A DNA stretch of 64,000 nt from Arthrobacter sp. zg-Y820 (GTDB lineage Bacteria > Actinomycetota > Actinomycetes > Actinomycetales > Micrococcaceae), in assembly GCF_030142155.1 (NCBI RefSeq), contig NZ_CP126247.1, positions 1,612,001-1,676,000 on the forward strand. The letters are read 5' to 3'. Under the pieces are notes generated by a model, which was not told the DNA's origin, did no database searches, and was given only the letters and a program-made list of their open reading frames with translations. Shown here piece by piece: positions 44,097 through 53,110 of this stretch; within the stretch, counting starts at the first letter, position 1; every line of letters begins with the position of its first letter. A program made the position numbers and the translations under genes.

Positions 44097-45314
44097 TCAG
44101 GACCGGGCTTGCCTCGTGCGCCGCGCGCTCTGCAGAGAGGCCCGCAGCTCCGAATCGGCGGCGGCATCGGCAGCGGTCCACGCCAGCGCCAGTGCCGCAT
44201 CCATTACCGCGGCGTCGGCTGCCGGACCGGAAGTTTCGTCCGCGAAGGCTGCGGTGTGCGGCATTCCGCGGGCACCGAGAACGGCGATGACCGGATGGAT
44301 GGCCGGCATCGCCTGCGACACGTTCCCCATGTCGGTTGACCCGCCCCCGCCGCCGGCTGCCGGCGGGGCCACGAGGGTGCGGCCGGTCGCCGTGAGGTTC
44401 CGGTTCCAGAGGCGGAGAAGCGCTTCATGCTGGAGGACCGGCAGATACGCGGGGGAGGGCTGCTCCACGGACCAGGTGCAGCCGGTGGCCAGTGCGGCTC
44501 CTTCGCAGGCGAGCAGCACCTTGTGCGTGGTGTCGTTCTGCACGTCCACATCAAGGGCCCGGACTTCGAGCGCGAGCTCCGAATAGTCCGGAATCACATT
44601 GATGGCCGAGCCGCCGGCAGTCACCAGTGCGTTGATGCGGACGCCGTCGGGCAGCTGCTGCCGCAACAGGCCAATGGCGACCTGGGCCACCGTCGCCGCA
44701 TTCAGTGCGTTGACGCCGTCTGCGGGCGCCGCGGCCGCGTGCGAGGCCTTGCCCCGGAACATCACCCGGAACCGGTCGCAGCCCTGCGACGACGTTCCGG
44801 TGCAGTCAATGTCTCCACCGGGCGTGGGATGGGCCATCAGCGCGATGTCGGCCTGCGCGAAGGCGCCGGCGTCCAGCAGCAGAACCTTGCCGCCGCCCTC
44901 TTCCTCCGCCGGGGTGCCCAGCAAAACCACTGTCAGGTCCAGCTCGTCAGCCACTGCTGCCAGCGAGACCGCCGCGCCTACCGCCGCCGCCGCGATGATG
45001 TTGTGACCGCAGGCGTGTCCGATCTCGGGCAGCGCATCGTATTCGGCGCAGATCACCACCCGGAAAGACCCCGTGCCGTAGACCGCTTCGATGGCGGTCG
45101 GCAAGCCGTAACAGCCCACCGTGGTCGCAAACCCGGCGTCCCACAGCTGTGCGGCCACGCGTCCCGCGGAGCGGTGTTCGTTGAACGCCACCTCCGGATC
45201 GGCGTGCAGCTCCGCGGACAGGGCCAGAAGTCCGGGCCGGTGCTGGCCGAGGCGCTCCCGGATGGCGGCCTTGGCGGCGGTCACCTGGGCGGCCGTTGTC
45301 GTCGTCGTAGTCAT
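44097..45314 (-). CDS. M20D-family amidohydrolase (aminobenzoyl-glutamate/amino-acid amide hydrolase-like)
   Basis: 405 residues from the ATG at 45314, which overlaps the MFS stop (ATGA). Metal-site motifs: CAEYDALPEIGHACGHN (Asp, His, Cys-Gly-His), GTPAEEEGGGKVLL (catalytic Glu) and MAHPTPG. The GNVSQAMPAIHP region carries the last ligand. M20D enzymes cleave amide bonds of N-acyl or peptide-like substrates such as p-aminobenzoyl-glutamate or hippurate. Translationally coupled to an exporter/importer and opposed by a divergent Lrp-like regulator, so probably part of an inducible uptake-and-cleave unit. Confidence 0.87.
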   Translation of the reverse strand: MTTTTTTAAQVTAAKAAIRERLGQHRPGLLALSAELHADPEVAFNEHRSAGRVAAQLWDAGFATTVGCYGLPTAIEAVYGTGSFRVVICAEYDALPEIGHACGHNIIAAAAVGAAVSLAAVADELDLTVVLLGTPAEEEGGGKVLLLDAGAFAQADIALMAHPTPGGDIDCTGTSSQGCDRFRVMFRGKASHAAAAPADGVNALNAATVAQVAIGLLRQQLPDGVRINALVTAGGSAINVIPDYSELALEVRALDVDVQNDTTHKVLLACEGAALATGCTWSVEQPSPAYLPVLQHEALLRLWNRNLTATGRTLVAPPAAGGGGGSTDMGNVSQAMPAIHPVIAVLGARGMPHTAAFADETSGPAADAAVMDAALALAWTAADAAADSELRASLQSARRTRQARS

Positions 45315-46819
45315 ACGGTGCGGTCCCCCTGGGCGGGGGCGGGCGGAGCTGTTTCTGCGCCGACGGCTTGCGGTGCCGCGGCTGCTTCGCCGTCGCCCCG
45401 GAACCGCAGGGCCACCAGCGCCAGAGCCAGTGACAGCGCCGCGCAGATGCCCCACACCATGAGGTAGGACGCGTTGGCGGAGGCGGTGGTGCTTTCGCCG
45501 TCGATCTGGAGCGTGACGAGGAAGGCCGACATGACCAGGGCGAACACGGCGCCGCCCACGGAGCCGGCGGCGGTTCGCGACGTGTTGTAGAGCGCGGAGG
45601 CGACGGCGACGGAGTCCTCGGGCGACTTTCTCACCACGATCGCGGGCAGGACCCCGAGGATCAGGCCGTTGCCGAAGGCGCCGATCAGCATGGCAGCCAG
45701 GAAGGGCATCGTGCTGGTGGAGAGGCCGATCATCGCCACGTACGATCCGACGCCCAGCAGCGACCCCAAAACCACTGTGGACTTGGCGGTGATGCGGGCC
45801 GCGATCCGGTCGCCGAGGGTGGCTCCGGCGAAGGTGGCCAGCGCCAGGATCAGGAACAGGAGGCCGACGCTTCCCGGCGACAGGCCCAGGCCAAAGCCGT
45901 GCGTGTCCGGATCCGTGAGAATGAACAGTGAGCCCGCGGTCTGCGATCCGAACATCTGCGCGCCGAACAGGGCGGCAGCGAGGATGGGCAGGCCGATGCC
46001 CGACGTCGTGAGCACCTTGAGGTCGACGAGCGGGTACTTGACCTTGCGCTCAACCTGCAGCCAAAGGGCCAGCAGCGCCAGTCCGAGAACGATGGAGCCG
46101 ATCGTCAGACCCGAGCCCCAGCCCCAGTTGCTCGCGTTGGCGATGCCCAGCAGGGTCAGCAGCAGGCCGATGGTGAGCAGGGCGGCGCCGGGCCAGTCGA
46201 CCGTGCCGGCGCTGCGCGCGGTGGTTTCCGGCACCAGCCAGGCCACGACGGGGATGCACAGGAACATGAAGACCGCCGGCACCAAGAGAACCACGGTCAG
46301 GTTGTCGATCATGGCCAGGAGGATGCCCGAGACCATGGCGCCGACGGCTCCGCCCACGGTGAGCGCGCCGACCAGCTTGGCGATGCTCCGGCTGGCGGTT
46401 TCAGCGTTCCGGCTCCGGACGATGGCGAATTCCAGCGGCAGGAAGGCACCCAGTGGTGCCTGCAGGGCGCGGCCCAGCAGCAGGACGCCGAAGCTGGGGG
46501 CAAAGGCCACGACCAGCGAACCCACTGCCACCATGCTCACCGTGACCAGCAGCATCCGTTTGTGGCCGTAGAGGTCACCCAGCTTGCCGATGATCGGCAC
46601 AAAGGCGACGGTCATGAGCAGATACACCACACTGACCCAGTTCAGGGCCGCGTCATCGACCGAGAAATCATCGCCGATGCGGGCCAGCAGGGGCGGAAAC
46701 CAGCCCTGGAGCAGCCCGGAGCCGAGCTCCATGACGATAAGGAAGCCGACGGCGCCGCCGGCGGCTTTGGTGCCGTTGGCCAGGGTGCCGCTGGTGCTGG
46801 GGGAGGACTTCATACTCAT
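45311..46819 (-). CDS. MFS transporter, DHA2 family
   Basis: 502 residues from the ATG at 46819 (MSMKSS); another ATG lies at 46813. About 14 hydrophobic segments; ELGSGLLQGWFPPLLARIG in TM1, GKLGDLYGHKRMLL loop and LGRALQAPLGAFLPLEFA in TM4. Probably carries the substrate or product of the coupled M20 amidohydrolase. About 100 bases separate it from the divergent Lrp-like regulator, and that gap must contain both promoters. Confidence 0.85.
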   Translation of the reverse strand: MSMKSSPSTSGTLANGTKAAGGAVGFLIVMELGSGLLQGWFPPLLARIGDDFSVDDAALNWVSVVYLLMTVAFVPIIGKLGDLYGHKRMLLVTVSMVAVGSLVVAFAPSFGVLLLGRALQAPLGAFLPLEFAIVRSRNAETASRSIAKLVGALTVGGAVGAMVSGILLAMIDNLTVVLLVPAVFMFLCIPVVAWLVPETTARSAGTVDWPGAALLTIGLLLTLLGIANASNWGWGSGLTIGSIVLGLALLALWLQVERKVKYPLVDLKVLTTSGIGLPILAAALFGAQMFGSQTAGSLFILTDPDTHGFGLGLSPGSVGLLFLILALATFAGATLGDRIAARITAKSTVVLGSLLGVGSYVAMIGLSTSTMPFLAAMLIGAFGNGLILGVLPAIVVRKSPEDSVAVASALYNTSRTAAGSVGGAVFALVMSAFLVTLQIDGESTTASANASYLMVWGICAALSLALALVALRFRGDGEAAAAPQAVGAETAPPAPAQGDRTV

Positions 46820-46920
46820 CCGTTCTCGATCGGTAACGCGCGATGGTATCGTCCTCAAAATACAGACCAGGTCCGTTCCAACGAATAATCTGCAGGATTT
46901 GTCATCAAAACGAGGGTGGT

Positions 46921-47928
46921 ATGCCGGATAGTTCCCTGAATGCGCTGGATCTTCGCATTATCAACGCCCTGCAGATAGCTCCCCGGGCGCCGTGGGCCCA
47001 GCTGGCGCCGATCATCGGTGCCGACGCGGCCACGCTGAACCGCCGCTGGCGGGACCTGCACGCCAGCGGAACGGCGTGGATCAGCACCTTTGATCCGGAC
47101 AGCTGGGAGGCGGGAGCCCTTGTTGAGGTCAACTGCCACTCGGGGGCGAACCTGCGGGTGGCGGATGCCCTGGCCGAGACCCCGGAAGCCATCGGCGTGG
47201 ACCTTACCGCGGGTGGCCGGGACATTGTGGCCACCATTGCCACGCCCACCGATGCCGCGCTGTGGACCTACCTGCTGGAGGAACTGCCGCGCATCGACGG
47301 CATTGAATCCACGCACAGCCATCCGATTGCGCGCAATGTGTACGACGGCAGCGCATGGCGGGTCCGGGCGCTGGATGCGCTGGAGACGCAGCAGGTTCAG
47401 GCCCTGGCTCCTGCCGGGAACCGCCGGGCGGCCGGTAAGAATATCGAGCTGGAGCGGCACATTACCGCCGTGCTGAATTCCGACGGCCGGGCGACCGCGA
47501 CGGCGATCGGATCGGCTTTGGACGAGAGTCCGCGCCACATCCGCGACACCATGGCACAGATGAGCGCTTCCGGACGGCTGCAGCAGCGGACCGATCTGGT
47601 GCGGGGCGTTTCGGCCTGGCCGGTGAGTGCCTGGTATTTCCTGCGGGTTCCGGCTTCCAAGCTCGACGGCGTTGCCACCCGGCTGCAGAACCTGGACGAG
47701 CTCCGGCTGGTGTCGCACACCGTGGGACCGTACGACGTAATCATGGGTGTCTGGCTGAAGAGCCTGGCCGAAGTCCAGCGCCTGGAACAGCATCTGGAGG
47801 TGAAGCTCCCCGGTGTTTCGACGGCGGACCGTTCCGTTGTCCTGCGCAGTGTCAAGCAGTTCGGCCAGATCCTGGACCACCGCGGCCACGCCACCGGGCG
47901 GAGCAATCTGGTCACTGCGGAGGAGTAA
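46921..47928 (+). CDS. Lrp/AsnC-family regulator with two HTH units
   Basis: 335 residues from the ATG at 46921, with GAGG 6 bases before. Two winged HTH segments can be seen: LNALDLRIINALQIAPRAPWAQLAPIIG at the N-terminus, and ELERHITAVLNSDGRATATAIGSAL near 175-200. Each is followed by an AsnC-type ligand domain (VEVNCHSGANLRV and WYFLRVPASKLDGVA). This fused form is twice the usual 150-residue Lrp. It is divergent from the MFS-M20 operon and most likely controls it in response to the substrate. Confidence 0.85.
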   Translation: MPDSSLNALDLRIINALQIAPRAPWAQLAPIIGADAATLNRRWRDLHASGTAWISTFDPDSWEAGALVEVNCHSGANLRVADALAETPEAIGVDLTAGGRDIVATIATPTDAALWTYLLEELPRIDGIESTHSHPIARNVYDGSAWRVRALDALETQQVQALAPAGNRRAAGKNIELERHITAVLNSDGRATATAIGSALDESPRHIRDTMAQMSASGRLQQRTDLVRGVSAWPVSAWYFLRVPASKLDGVATRLQNLDELRLVSHTVGPYDVIMGVWLKSLAEVQRLEQHLEVKLPGVSTADRSVVLRSVKQFGQILDHRGHATGRSNLVTAEE

Positions 47929-47984
47929 CAAGGGGCGCTCCCGGCGCGTGCCGCCCTTGCCCACCTGGGCCGGCCGCCGTCGTC

Positions 47985-48016
47985 GGGCGCCGTGCCGCGC
48001 GAAGGACACGGCGCCC
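47985..48016 (+). terminator. GC-rich hairpin after the Lrp-like gene
   Basis: A perfect 10-bp stem, GGGCGCCGTG (47985-47994) with CACGGCGCCC (48007-48016), 12-base loop, no T-run. Located between the Lrp-like and DUF2231 genes. Confidence 0.55.
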
Positions 48017-48053
48017 CTATGCACCCCCGCGACGACGGCGTAGCGTAAACGAG

Positions 48054-48596
48054 GTGACTGAAGTTTCAGCGCCGCAACGACTGGCCCGGGCCGTGGCCGG
48101 GAGTTCCGTCTCGGAACGGCTGGCCGACGTCCAGGAACGCCTGTACCGGCCGGTTCTCGACTGGGTCAAGAACAGCGCGTTTCACACCGATATCCTGGGC
48201 CACTCGATCCATCCGCCACTCACCGATCTGACTCTGGGCTGCTGGTTCAGTGCGTCCCTTCTCGATTTGGCCGGCGGAGTTGAGGCACGCCGCAGCGCCG
48301 CACTCCTGGTGGCAGCGGGATCGGCGGCGGCAGTGCCGACAGCCTTTGCCGGCGCCAGCGACTGGTCGTGGATGGCCGGGGAAGAGCGGCGGATCGGCGC
48401 GGTTCATGCCCTTGGCACCGATGCCGCCACCTTCCTTCAGATCGGTTCCCTGATCGCCAGGCTGCGCGGCCGCCACGGTTTGGGCGTCGCGCTGAGCCTC
48501 GCTGGAAACGGAATCATGATGGGAGCCGGATTCCTGGGCGGACATCTGGCGCTCAACCGCGGAACCGCCCGCCGGACGGCTGCTGCCTCCGGATAG
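48054..48596 (+). CDS. DUF2231-like membrane protein
   Basis: 180 residues from a GTG start. The motif GHSIHPPLTDLTLGCW and then GASDWSWM are those of the DUF2231 family, heme-containing or redox-associated inner-membrane proteins by comparison with relatives. Three to four hydrophobic segments follow. A soluble 45-residue N-terminus is longer than in most members. Function unproven; often found beside Rieske or hemerythrin-type redox proteins, and a hemerythrin gene follows here. Confidence 0.72.
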   Translation: MTEVSAPQRLARAVAGSSVSERLADVQERLYRPVLDWVKNSAFHTDILGHSIHPPLTDLTLGCWFSASLLDLAGGVEARRSAALLVAAGSAAAVPTAFAGASDWSWMAGEERRIGAVHALGTDAATFLQIGSLIARLRGRHGLGVALSLAGNGIMMGAGFLGGHLALNRGTARRTAAASG

Positions 48597-48913
48597 GAGC
48601 GGCCCCGGTTCCACGGTCGTAGTGACCGAGCTGTGAGGGCCCTTTGGCGTCGGCGACCTGTGAAAGCCGGCGCCGTTGCTGCTGCAGGGCGGGAAAAGTT
48701 TCGCGAAGATGTCCATCGGAGGAATCCGGCAGCCGCAAGCTACCTTCGCGCCCGGTCTCAGTAGAAAGGGCGGGCCGGGGTCAGCACTTCGGAAAGGCCT
48801 GACCGCTGAAGCTCCCCCGATGGCTTAAGCCATTGTGCTGATTGAGGAAAGACTTTAAGATACTCGCGGGGAACGGCCTCAGTCTTGGATGAACTCTTTA
48901 AGGGGCGATCCAA
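48597..48913 (+). other. Intergenic region upstream of the hemerythrin gene
   Basis: 317 bases with no gene. It holds a candidate promoter and a palindrome at 48820-48861, listed separately. A short hairpin GGAAAGGCC/GGTCAG region lies just upstream, but nothing else is recognisable. Confidence 0.3.
48820..48861 (+). promoter_or_regulatory. Promoter with overlapping palindromic operator
   Basis: ATGGCTTAAGCCAT (48820-48833) is a perfect 14-bp palindrome. Immediately after it TTGTGC (48833-48838), a 17-base spacer and TAAGAT (48856-48861) form a plausible sigma-A-type promoter. Transcription would start about 40-45 bases before the hemerythrin ATG. The palindrome touching the -35 box suggests repression or activation by a dimeric factor. 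Confidence 0.5.
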
Positions 48914-49639
48914 ATGGCTGACTTTTTTACGGCCGAGCCGGGCGAGGCCCCGGCCCCATTGCCGCCGGGGCCCATCCTCTGTACCGGGACGGTCGGAATG
49001 CGGCGCGTTCACCGTTTTTTCCTTTGGGCCTACGATGAGGCACCCGGCCTGGTGCGGTCCAGCCCTATTGGAGATACGCATCGCGCCGCATACGTTGGGG
49101 AAGTGCTCGGAAACTTCGACGGCGTGCTGCACATCCACCACGAGGGTGAAGACCTGCTGATGTACCCTCGACTGGCTGGCCGGGCACCGGGGTGCGCCCT
49201 GCATGTAGCGCAGATGCTGGAACAACATCGGCAGGTGGGGCAGGGGCTTGAACACATCGAACCGGTCCGGCGACGCTGGATGGAGACGGCAAACGCGGCG
49301 GCCGGCGAGGAACTCGCTGAACGCTATGAGGACCTCTCCGCTCTGCTTAAAGTGCACCTGCGCCGCGAAGTCACTGAGGTGATGCCCGTGGTGGACAGGG
49401 TGTTGAGCGAAAAGGAAATGGACGCGGTCGGTCAGCACGGGATCGAACAGTTCGACAAGAAGTTTTTGGTGGGCTACCTCGGGATGATGATGGCCACGAA
49501 CCCTCCGGACGACCGAAAGGCTTTCTTCAAGGAAATCCCTGCGCCGGTCCGACTTGCCTACCGCCTCGTGGGGCGCCGAATGTATCGGCGACAATATTCG
49601 ACGCTGTTTCCCGGGCGCAAAATCCCGGAAACACTTTAG
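48914..49639 (+). CDS. Hemerythrin-like HHE domain protein
   Basis: 241 residues. Di-iron ligands are spread over four helices: H33 (RRVHRFF), H73/H75/H76 and E79 (HIHHEGED), H105 (EQHRQV) and the later LKVHLRREVTEV histidine with its glutamate. Bacterial hemerythrin-domain proteins bind O2 or NO or protect iron centres. The C-terminal 60 residues (RKAFFKEIPAPVRLAYRLVGRRMYRRQY) are a basic helix, perhaps membrane- or nucleic-acid-contacting. Cytoplasmic; no signal peptide. Confidence 0.83.
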   Translation: MADFFTAEPGEAPAPLPPGPILCTGTVGMRRVHRFFLWAYDEAPGLVRSSPIGDTHRAAYVGEVLGNFDGVLHIHHEGEDLLMYPRLAGRAPGCALHVAQMLEQHRQVGQGLEHIEPVRRRWMETANAAAGEELAERYEDLSALLKVHLRREVTEVMPVVDRVLSEKEMDAVGQHGIEQFDKKFLVGYLGMMMATNPPDDRKAFFKEIPAPVRLAYRLVGRRMYRRQYSTLFPGRKIPETL

Positions 49640-49686
49640 TCTGTTCGTGGGCATCTGCACGGCTCCCCTTCCGGTGGCCGCGGCCT

Positions 49687-50376
49687 TCAACCGATGCGCC
49701 GGGCGAGCTGCAGGTTGCGGATGAGTTCCTCGCGGCTCTGACCGTCCACATGGTGGCGCCACATCGGTGTTCCGGGAGCGCTGCGCCACGATTCGCTCAG
49801 GGGACTGTTGTCAACGGCGTCAAATCCGAGATCGCCGTAGAAGCGGCTGACCACTTCGACGGCGTCCGGATAGTCGCTCGAGACAACCAGCGCCTTCCGG
49901 TCAGGAGCACCGGCCGGCCTTGCCAGCCGGATCACCGCCGGCAGCGCATCGCCGGGGACTCGGATCTCGGAGCGCCCGTGGAACTGGACGTGGCTGAACG
50001 CCTTAACGAGCTTCGAGGCGGGCAGCTGTTCCTGGCGCAGCTCATGAATGGTCTGGCGGCCGGAGTCGACCTCCGGATAGTTTCCGTCGCGCCAGACCAT
50101 GTAGTTGTTGTTATCGATCACGACCTTTCCCTCGAGTTCATCGACCGGCAGTGTGCTGTCGGGGGAGTAGGGGAAGGCTAGGACAGCGAAGTCAGCTGCG
50201 GCTGCGGCGTCGGCGGTGTAGGCAGCCCGGGCCCGCGGACCCAGCTCACTGATCAGGCTCTCCAGGGTCTCGGGACCGCGCGAATTGGCGATGACGACGT
50301 CGTAACCTGCGGCGATGGCCGCACGGGCCAGGGTGCTTCCGGCTTGGCCGGCGCCAAGTATGCCGATGGTGGTCAT
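49687..50376 (-). CDS. NADP(H)-binding F420-reductase-like (NpdG-type) oxidoreductase
   Basis: 229 residues. N-terminal Rossmann loop GILGAGQAGSTLARAAI, then VVIANSRGPETL, then the KVVIDNNNYM segment, as in F420-dependent NADP reductase and related dehydrogenases that lack a large second domain. The KAFSHVQF and VVSSDYPDAVEVV parts follow this family. F420 use is common in actinobacteria, but this sequence does not prove F420 binding. Divergent from the following SDR gene, the two starts being about 175 bases apart. Confidence 0.8.
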   Translation of the reverse strand: MTTIGILGAGQAGSTLARAAIAAGYDVVIANSRGPETLESLISELGPRARAAYTADAAAAADFAVLAFPYSPDSTLPVDELEGKVVIDNNNYMVWRDGNYPEVDSGRQTIHELRQEQLPASKLVKAFSHVQFHGRSEIRVPGDALPAVIRLARPAGAPDRKALVVSSDYPDAVEVVSRFYGDLGFDAVDNSPLSESWRSAPGTPMWRHHVDGQSREELIRNLQLARRIG

Positions 50377-50551
50377 GAGCGTTTCTCCTCAGTTGTCCCG
50401 TTCACGGCGTCAGCCTACGTGTTTCGGCGCAGGCGTGGTCCGGCGGGCCCTGGACCCTCCCGCAACCGAGGCAGGGGCGGAAGACTGGTTGGCGGCACGC
50501 GTTTTGAGGCCGATCATGTCAACCGTGGTGACGAGAAGGCGGGGGAGCATC

Positions 50552-51289
50552 GTGGCACGCGTCCTTGTCACCGGGTCAACTGACGGCATTGGGCGGTCGA
50601 CTGCCATGAGGCTCCTCGAGCAGGGGCACGACGTCGTCGTCCACGCGCGGACACCGGCTCGGCTGAGCGCCGTTCAGGATCTCATTGAGCGAGGTGCCGG
50701 GGAGGTTGTCGGTGACCTGAGTCGTTTGCCCGAAGTCCGTGAGTTTGTGGCGCAGGCGAACGGGCTGGGACGGTTCGATGCCGTCATCCACAACGCCGGG
50801 ACTATGAACGGCTCGTCGGTCCTGCCCGTCAATGTGGTGGCCCCGTATGTACTCACTGCGGAAATGGAACGCCCGGGGCGCCTGATCTATCTCAGCAGCG
50901 GCATGCACCATGGCGGGCCTCCCGACCTTGCCGGCATCGACTGGAGCGGCAGCCGCGCGACGCGCTCCTACTCCAACTCGAAGCTGTTCGTCACCACGCT
51001 CATGGCTGCGGTGGCACGATTGTGGCCGGACGTGCTGGCACACGCCCTCGACCCGGGGTGGGCGCCGACAAGGATGGGCGGGCCCAGCGCGCCCGACGAT
51101 CTGAGCCTGGCCGACGTCACCCAGGTCTGGCTTGCGACAACGGAGGACCCCGCTGCCATGGTGAGCGGCCGGTACTGGTTCCACCAGGAGCCCCGGGCTC
51201 CGCATCCCGCGGTGCCTGATGAGGGTTTTCAGAATGATCTGTTGGCTTCCCTCGCCGCGTATACCGGCGTCGCGCTCGCGGGCCCATGA
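50552..51289 (+). CDS. Short-chain dehydrogenase/reductase
   Basis: 245 residues from a GTG at 50552 with GGGGAG five bases before. Motifs VTGSTDGIGRSTAMRLL, VIHNAGTMNG, YLSSGMHHG and YSNSKL (catalytic Tyr-x3-Lys). The frame continues upstream to 50315, where it is antisense to the preceding gene. Another in-frame ATG exists at 50516. Probably acts on a small hydroxy/keto compound; substrate unknown. Confidence 0.83.
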   Translation: MARVLVTGSTDGIGRSTAMRLLEQGHDVVVHARTPARLSAVQDLIERGAGEVVGDLSRLPEVREFVAQANGLGRFDAVIHNAGTMNGSSVLPVNVVAPYVLTAEMERPGRLIYLSSGMHHGGPPDLAGIDWSGSRATRSYSNSKLFVTTLMAAVARLWPDVLAHALDPGWAPTRMGGPSAPDDLSLADVTQVWLATTEDPAAMVSGRYWFHQEPRAPHPAVPDEGFQNDLLASLAAYTGVALAGP

Positions 51290-51304
51290 TCCGAGGCGGG
51301 CTAT

Positions 51305-51910
51305 TCACCGTGAACTGCGATACTTGCCCGCGTCCGGGCCTGGCCTCTCGTGCTTCCGCACTATGGGCCTGAGGATTTCGGCTGCAGCCCCCTCAACAGC
51401 TGGGTGGTCCAGGGTGAGGATCTCGGGATCGTCGTCCACGGTCAGCGAGGACCAGTCCCACAGGCCGACCGAAGCCCGCTGGGACCCGTAGAAGGACCAC
51501 CACGAGACGCCGTCGTGCTGATTCGATTCGTAAATGCTGCGCGCCCACTCTCTGGTCACTGCGTATTCGCGAGTGATGACCTGGCTGGGGCGAAGCCCCA
51601 AGTCCAAAAGCACGCGCGGATCGTCCAGATCAAGCACCCGCGGCGTGCCCGTGTATTTCACCAGGGCTTTCCGGCTGCCGGCAGGCGCCGCCCGAGGAAC
51701 GTCCAGGACCCCCTGCGCCCACGTCGGGAACCGCCCCGGGGCTTCTGCGACTGCCGCCTCGGGATGCGATCCGACGTACAGCACCCGGTACTCCGCCGCC
51801 GGATCATCCACCCTGCCGTTTCCCTGATCCGGCCACACGAACAGGGGATGGCCGTTCTCGGTCGCGTCTGTGGCCGCGGGATCCCAGTTCAGGACACGGT
51901 AGAACTCCAT
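51305..51910 (-). CDS. RES-domain toxin (NAD+-degrading)
   Basis: 201 residues. RES-family features: FYRVLNWDP at the start, RVLYVGSHPEAAVAEA, the GVSWWSFYGSQRASVGLWD core and DLDDPRVL. Such toxins degrade NAD+ (phosphorolysis or hydrolysis) and stop growth until neutralised. The catalytic Arg, Tyr and Glu positions are consistent, but I did not align them. Its ATG directly follows the TAG stop of the antitoxin gene. Confidence 0.8.
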   Translation of the reverse strand: MEFYRVLNWDPAATDATENGHPLFVWPDQGNGRVDDPAAEYRVLYVGSHPEAAVAEAPGRFPTWAQGVLDVPRAAPAGSRKALVKYTGTPRVLDLDDPRVLLDLGLRPSQVITREYAVTREWARSIYESNQHDGVSWWSFYGSQRASVGLWDWSSLTVDDDPEILTLDHPAVEGAAAEILRPIVRKHERPGPDAGKYRSSR

Positions 51911-52414
51911 CTAGGCGAACGCGCCCTGCGCATACGCCTTCATGGCCTCGATGAGCCGGCCGGGCCCTTCCTGCGCAAAAACATCGATCGGCCGCGCCCG
52001 CAGAAAAGGATCCTGACCCTCAAGCCACAGTGCGGCCTGTTCCGGTGTGAAGGTTGCCAGCAGGTGTCCGACGAGCGTGTCCAGGTCCGCGAGCTTGGCC
52101 CGGTTGGTCTCCGAAGGGCGGTCGACGCCGGTTGCCCACCGGCCCGGCCCGTCCTGTGAAACCCCGAGAAGCTTGGCGGTGACGTTGTTGCCCAGTGCGT
52201 CGACGACCCTGCGCGCGACTGCTTCAGGACCATAGGCGCCGGCATCCTTGATTGATTTCACCTGGACGCTCCCGGCTGCTGGCTTACGCCCGCGCTTGGT
52301 TCTGCCCGGAGTAGCGACGGCGGTTCCCTTGGGCAAGACGCCGTGGCCCTTGATGATCTGGACGTCCACGCCGCCGATACGGACCGTGCCGCTGAATTCC
52401 TCGGCTGCGCTCAT
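51911..52414 (-). CDS. Xre/MbcA/ParS-type antitoxin
   Basis: 167 residues from the ATG at 52414 (MSAAEEFSGTVRIGG). The C-terminal half holds the helical DNA/toxin-binding domain: LLGVSQDGPGRWATGVDRP, then DTLVGHLLATFTPEQAALWLEGQDPFLRARPIDVF, the typical W-L-x-G-x-n-p-x-L tail that plugs the RES active site. The N-terminal 85 residues (Lys/Arg/Gly-rich middle) are longer than usual. It heads the module and presumably represses it. Confidence 0.8.
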   Translation of the reverse strand: MSAAEEFSGTVRIGGVDVQIIKGHGVLPKGTAVATPGRTKRGRKPAAGSVQVKSIKDAGAYGPEAVARRVVDALGNNVTAKLLGVSQDGPGRWATGVDRPSETNRAKLADLDTLVGHLLATFTPEQAALWLEGQDPFLRARPIDVFAQEGPGRLIEAMKAYAQGAFA

Positions 52415-52769
52415 GGCCACAGTAAGTGTTTGGGAGCGAGCGCGGCAAGAGGGCCGCACCGCCCATCGAGGTGGGTTCCTAGCTTTAGTCGGCAGGCATC
52501 TGATCTGTCGAGACGTAGCGCCGGGGATCGTCCGAAAGGGCATCTCGCGGGAACTCAATCCAATCAGGCTCTGTAGCCCCGTCACCGACGCTGAATACCC
52601 GCCAGCCGACTCCTGGGATCGAGGCTCTGGTACATGCCGTCAGGAGAGACGTCCCCAGGCAGCCGTCACAACCCTCGCTACCTACACGGGGTGAGACGCT
52701 ATAGGCCGTCCCCGTCACACCCCGACCCCCAATTGAGCCCCAACCCGCGGCACAGCGTAGCCTTGACCT
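52415..52769 (-). other. Intergenic region with a possible coding remnant
   Basis: 355 bases between the antitoxin gene (-) and hisE (+). A minus-strand reading ending at 52485 contains GVGWRVFSVGDGATEPDWIEFPRDAL and looks protein-like for about 65 residues, but has no start codon. It may be the tail of a decayed gene. This is the seam where the backbone (ribH...hisE) resumes. Confidence 0.3.
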
Positions 52770-53033
52770 GTGAAAACCTTCGAAGACCTCTTTGCAGAGC
52801 TGAGCGAGAAAGCGCAGAACCGCCCCGCCGGTTCGCGCACGGTGACCGAACTCGAGTCGGGCGTTCACGGCATCGGAAAGAAGATTGTCGAGGAAGCCGC
52901 CGAAGTCTGGATGGCCGCCGAGTACGAATCCGAAGCCGAATGCGCCGAAGAAATCTCCCAGCTGCTCTACCACCTGCAGGTACTCATGCTCGCCAAAGGC
53001 ATGACCCTCGAGGACGTCTACAAGCATCTCTAG
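52770..53033 (+). CDS. hisE: Phosphoribosyl-ATP pyrophosphatase
   Basis: 87 residues from a GTG start ([11 protein letters not shown]). All-alpha NTP-pyrophosphatase fold with the [14 protein letters not shown] and [15 protein letters not shown] helices carrying the metal acids. Second step of histidine synthesis. It lies 77 bases before hisG. Confidence 0.94.
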   Translation: MKTFEDLFAELSEKAQNRPAGSRTVTELESGVHGIGKKIVEEAAEVWMAAEYESEAECAEEISQLLYHLQVLMLAKGMTLEDVYKHL

Positions 53034-53110
53034 CCGCGCGCTGAACCAGCGCGTGGCCCCGCCGGCAACCTCACCCCAACCTCAGTGACTTCCAGCGAAA
53101 GATGCCTCCC

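Noticed and set aside
52485..53027. 180-codon minus-strand frame over hisE
   Set aside because: The first two thirds are antisense to hisE. Only its C-terminal 65 residues look protein-like, so it is noted as a possible remnant, not a gene.
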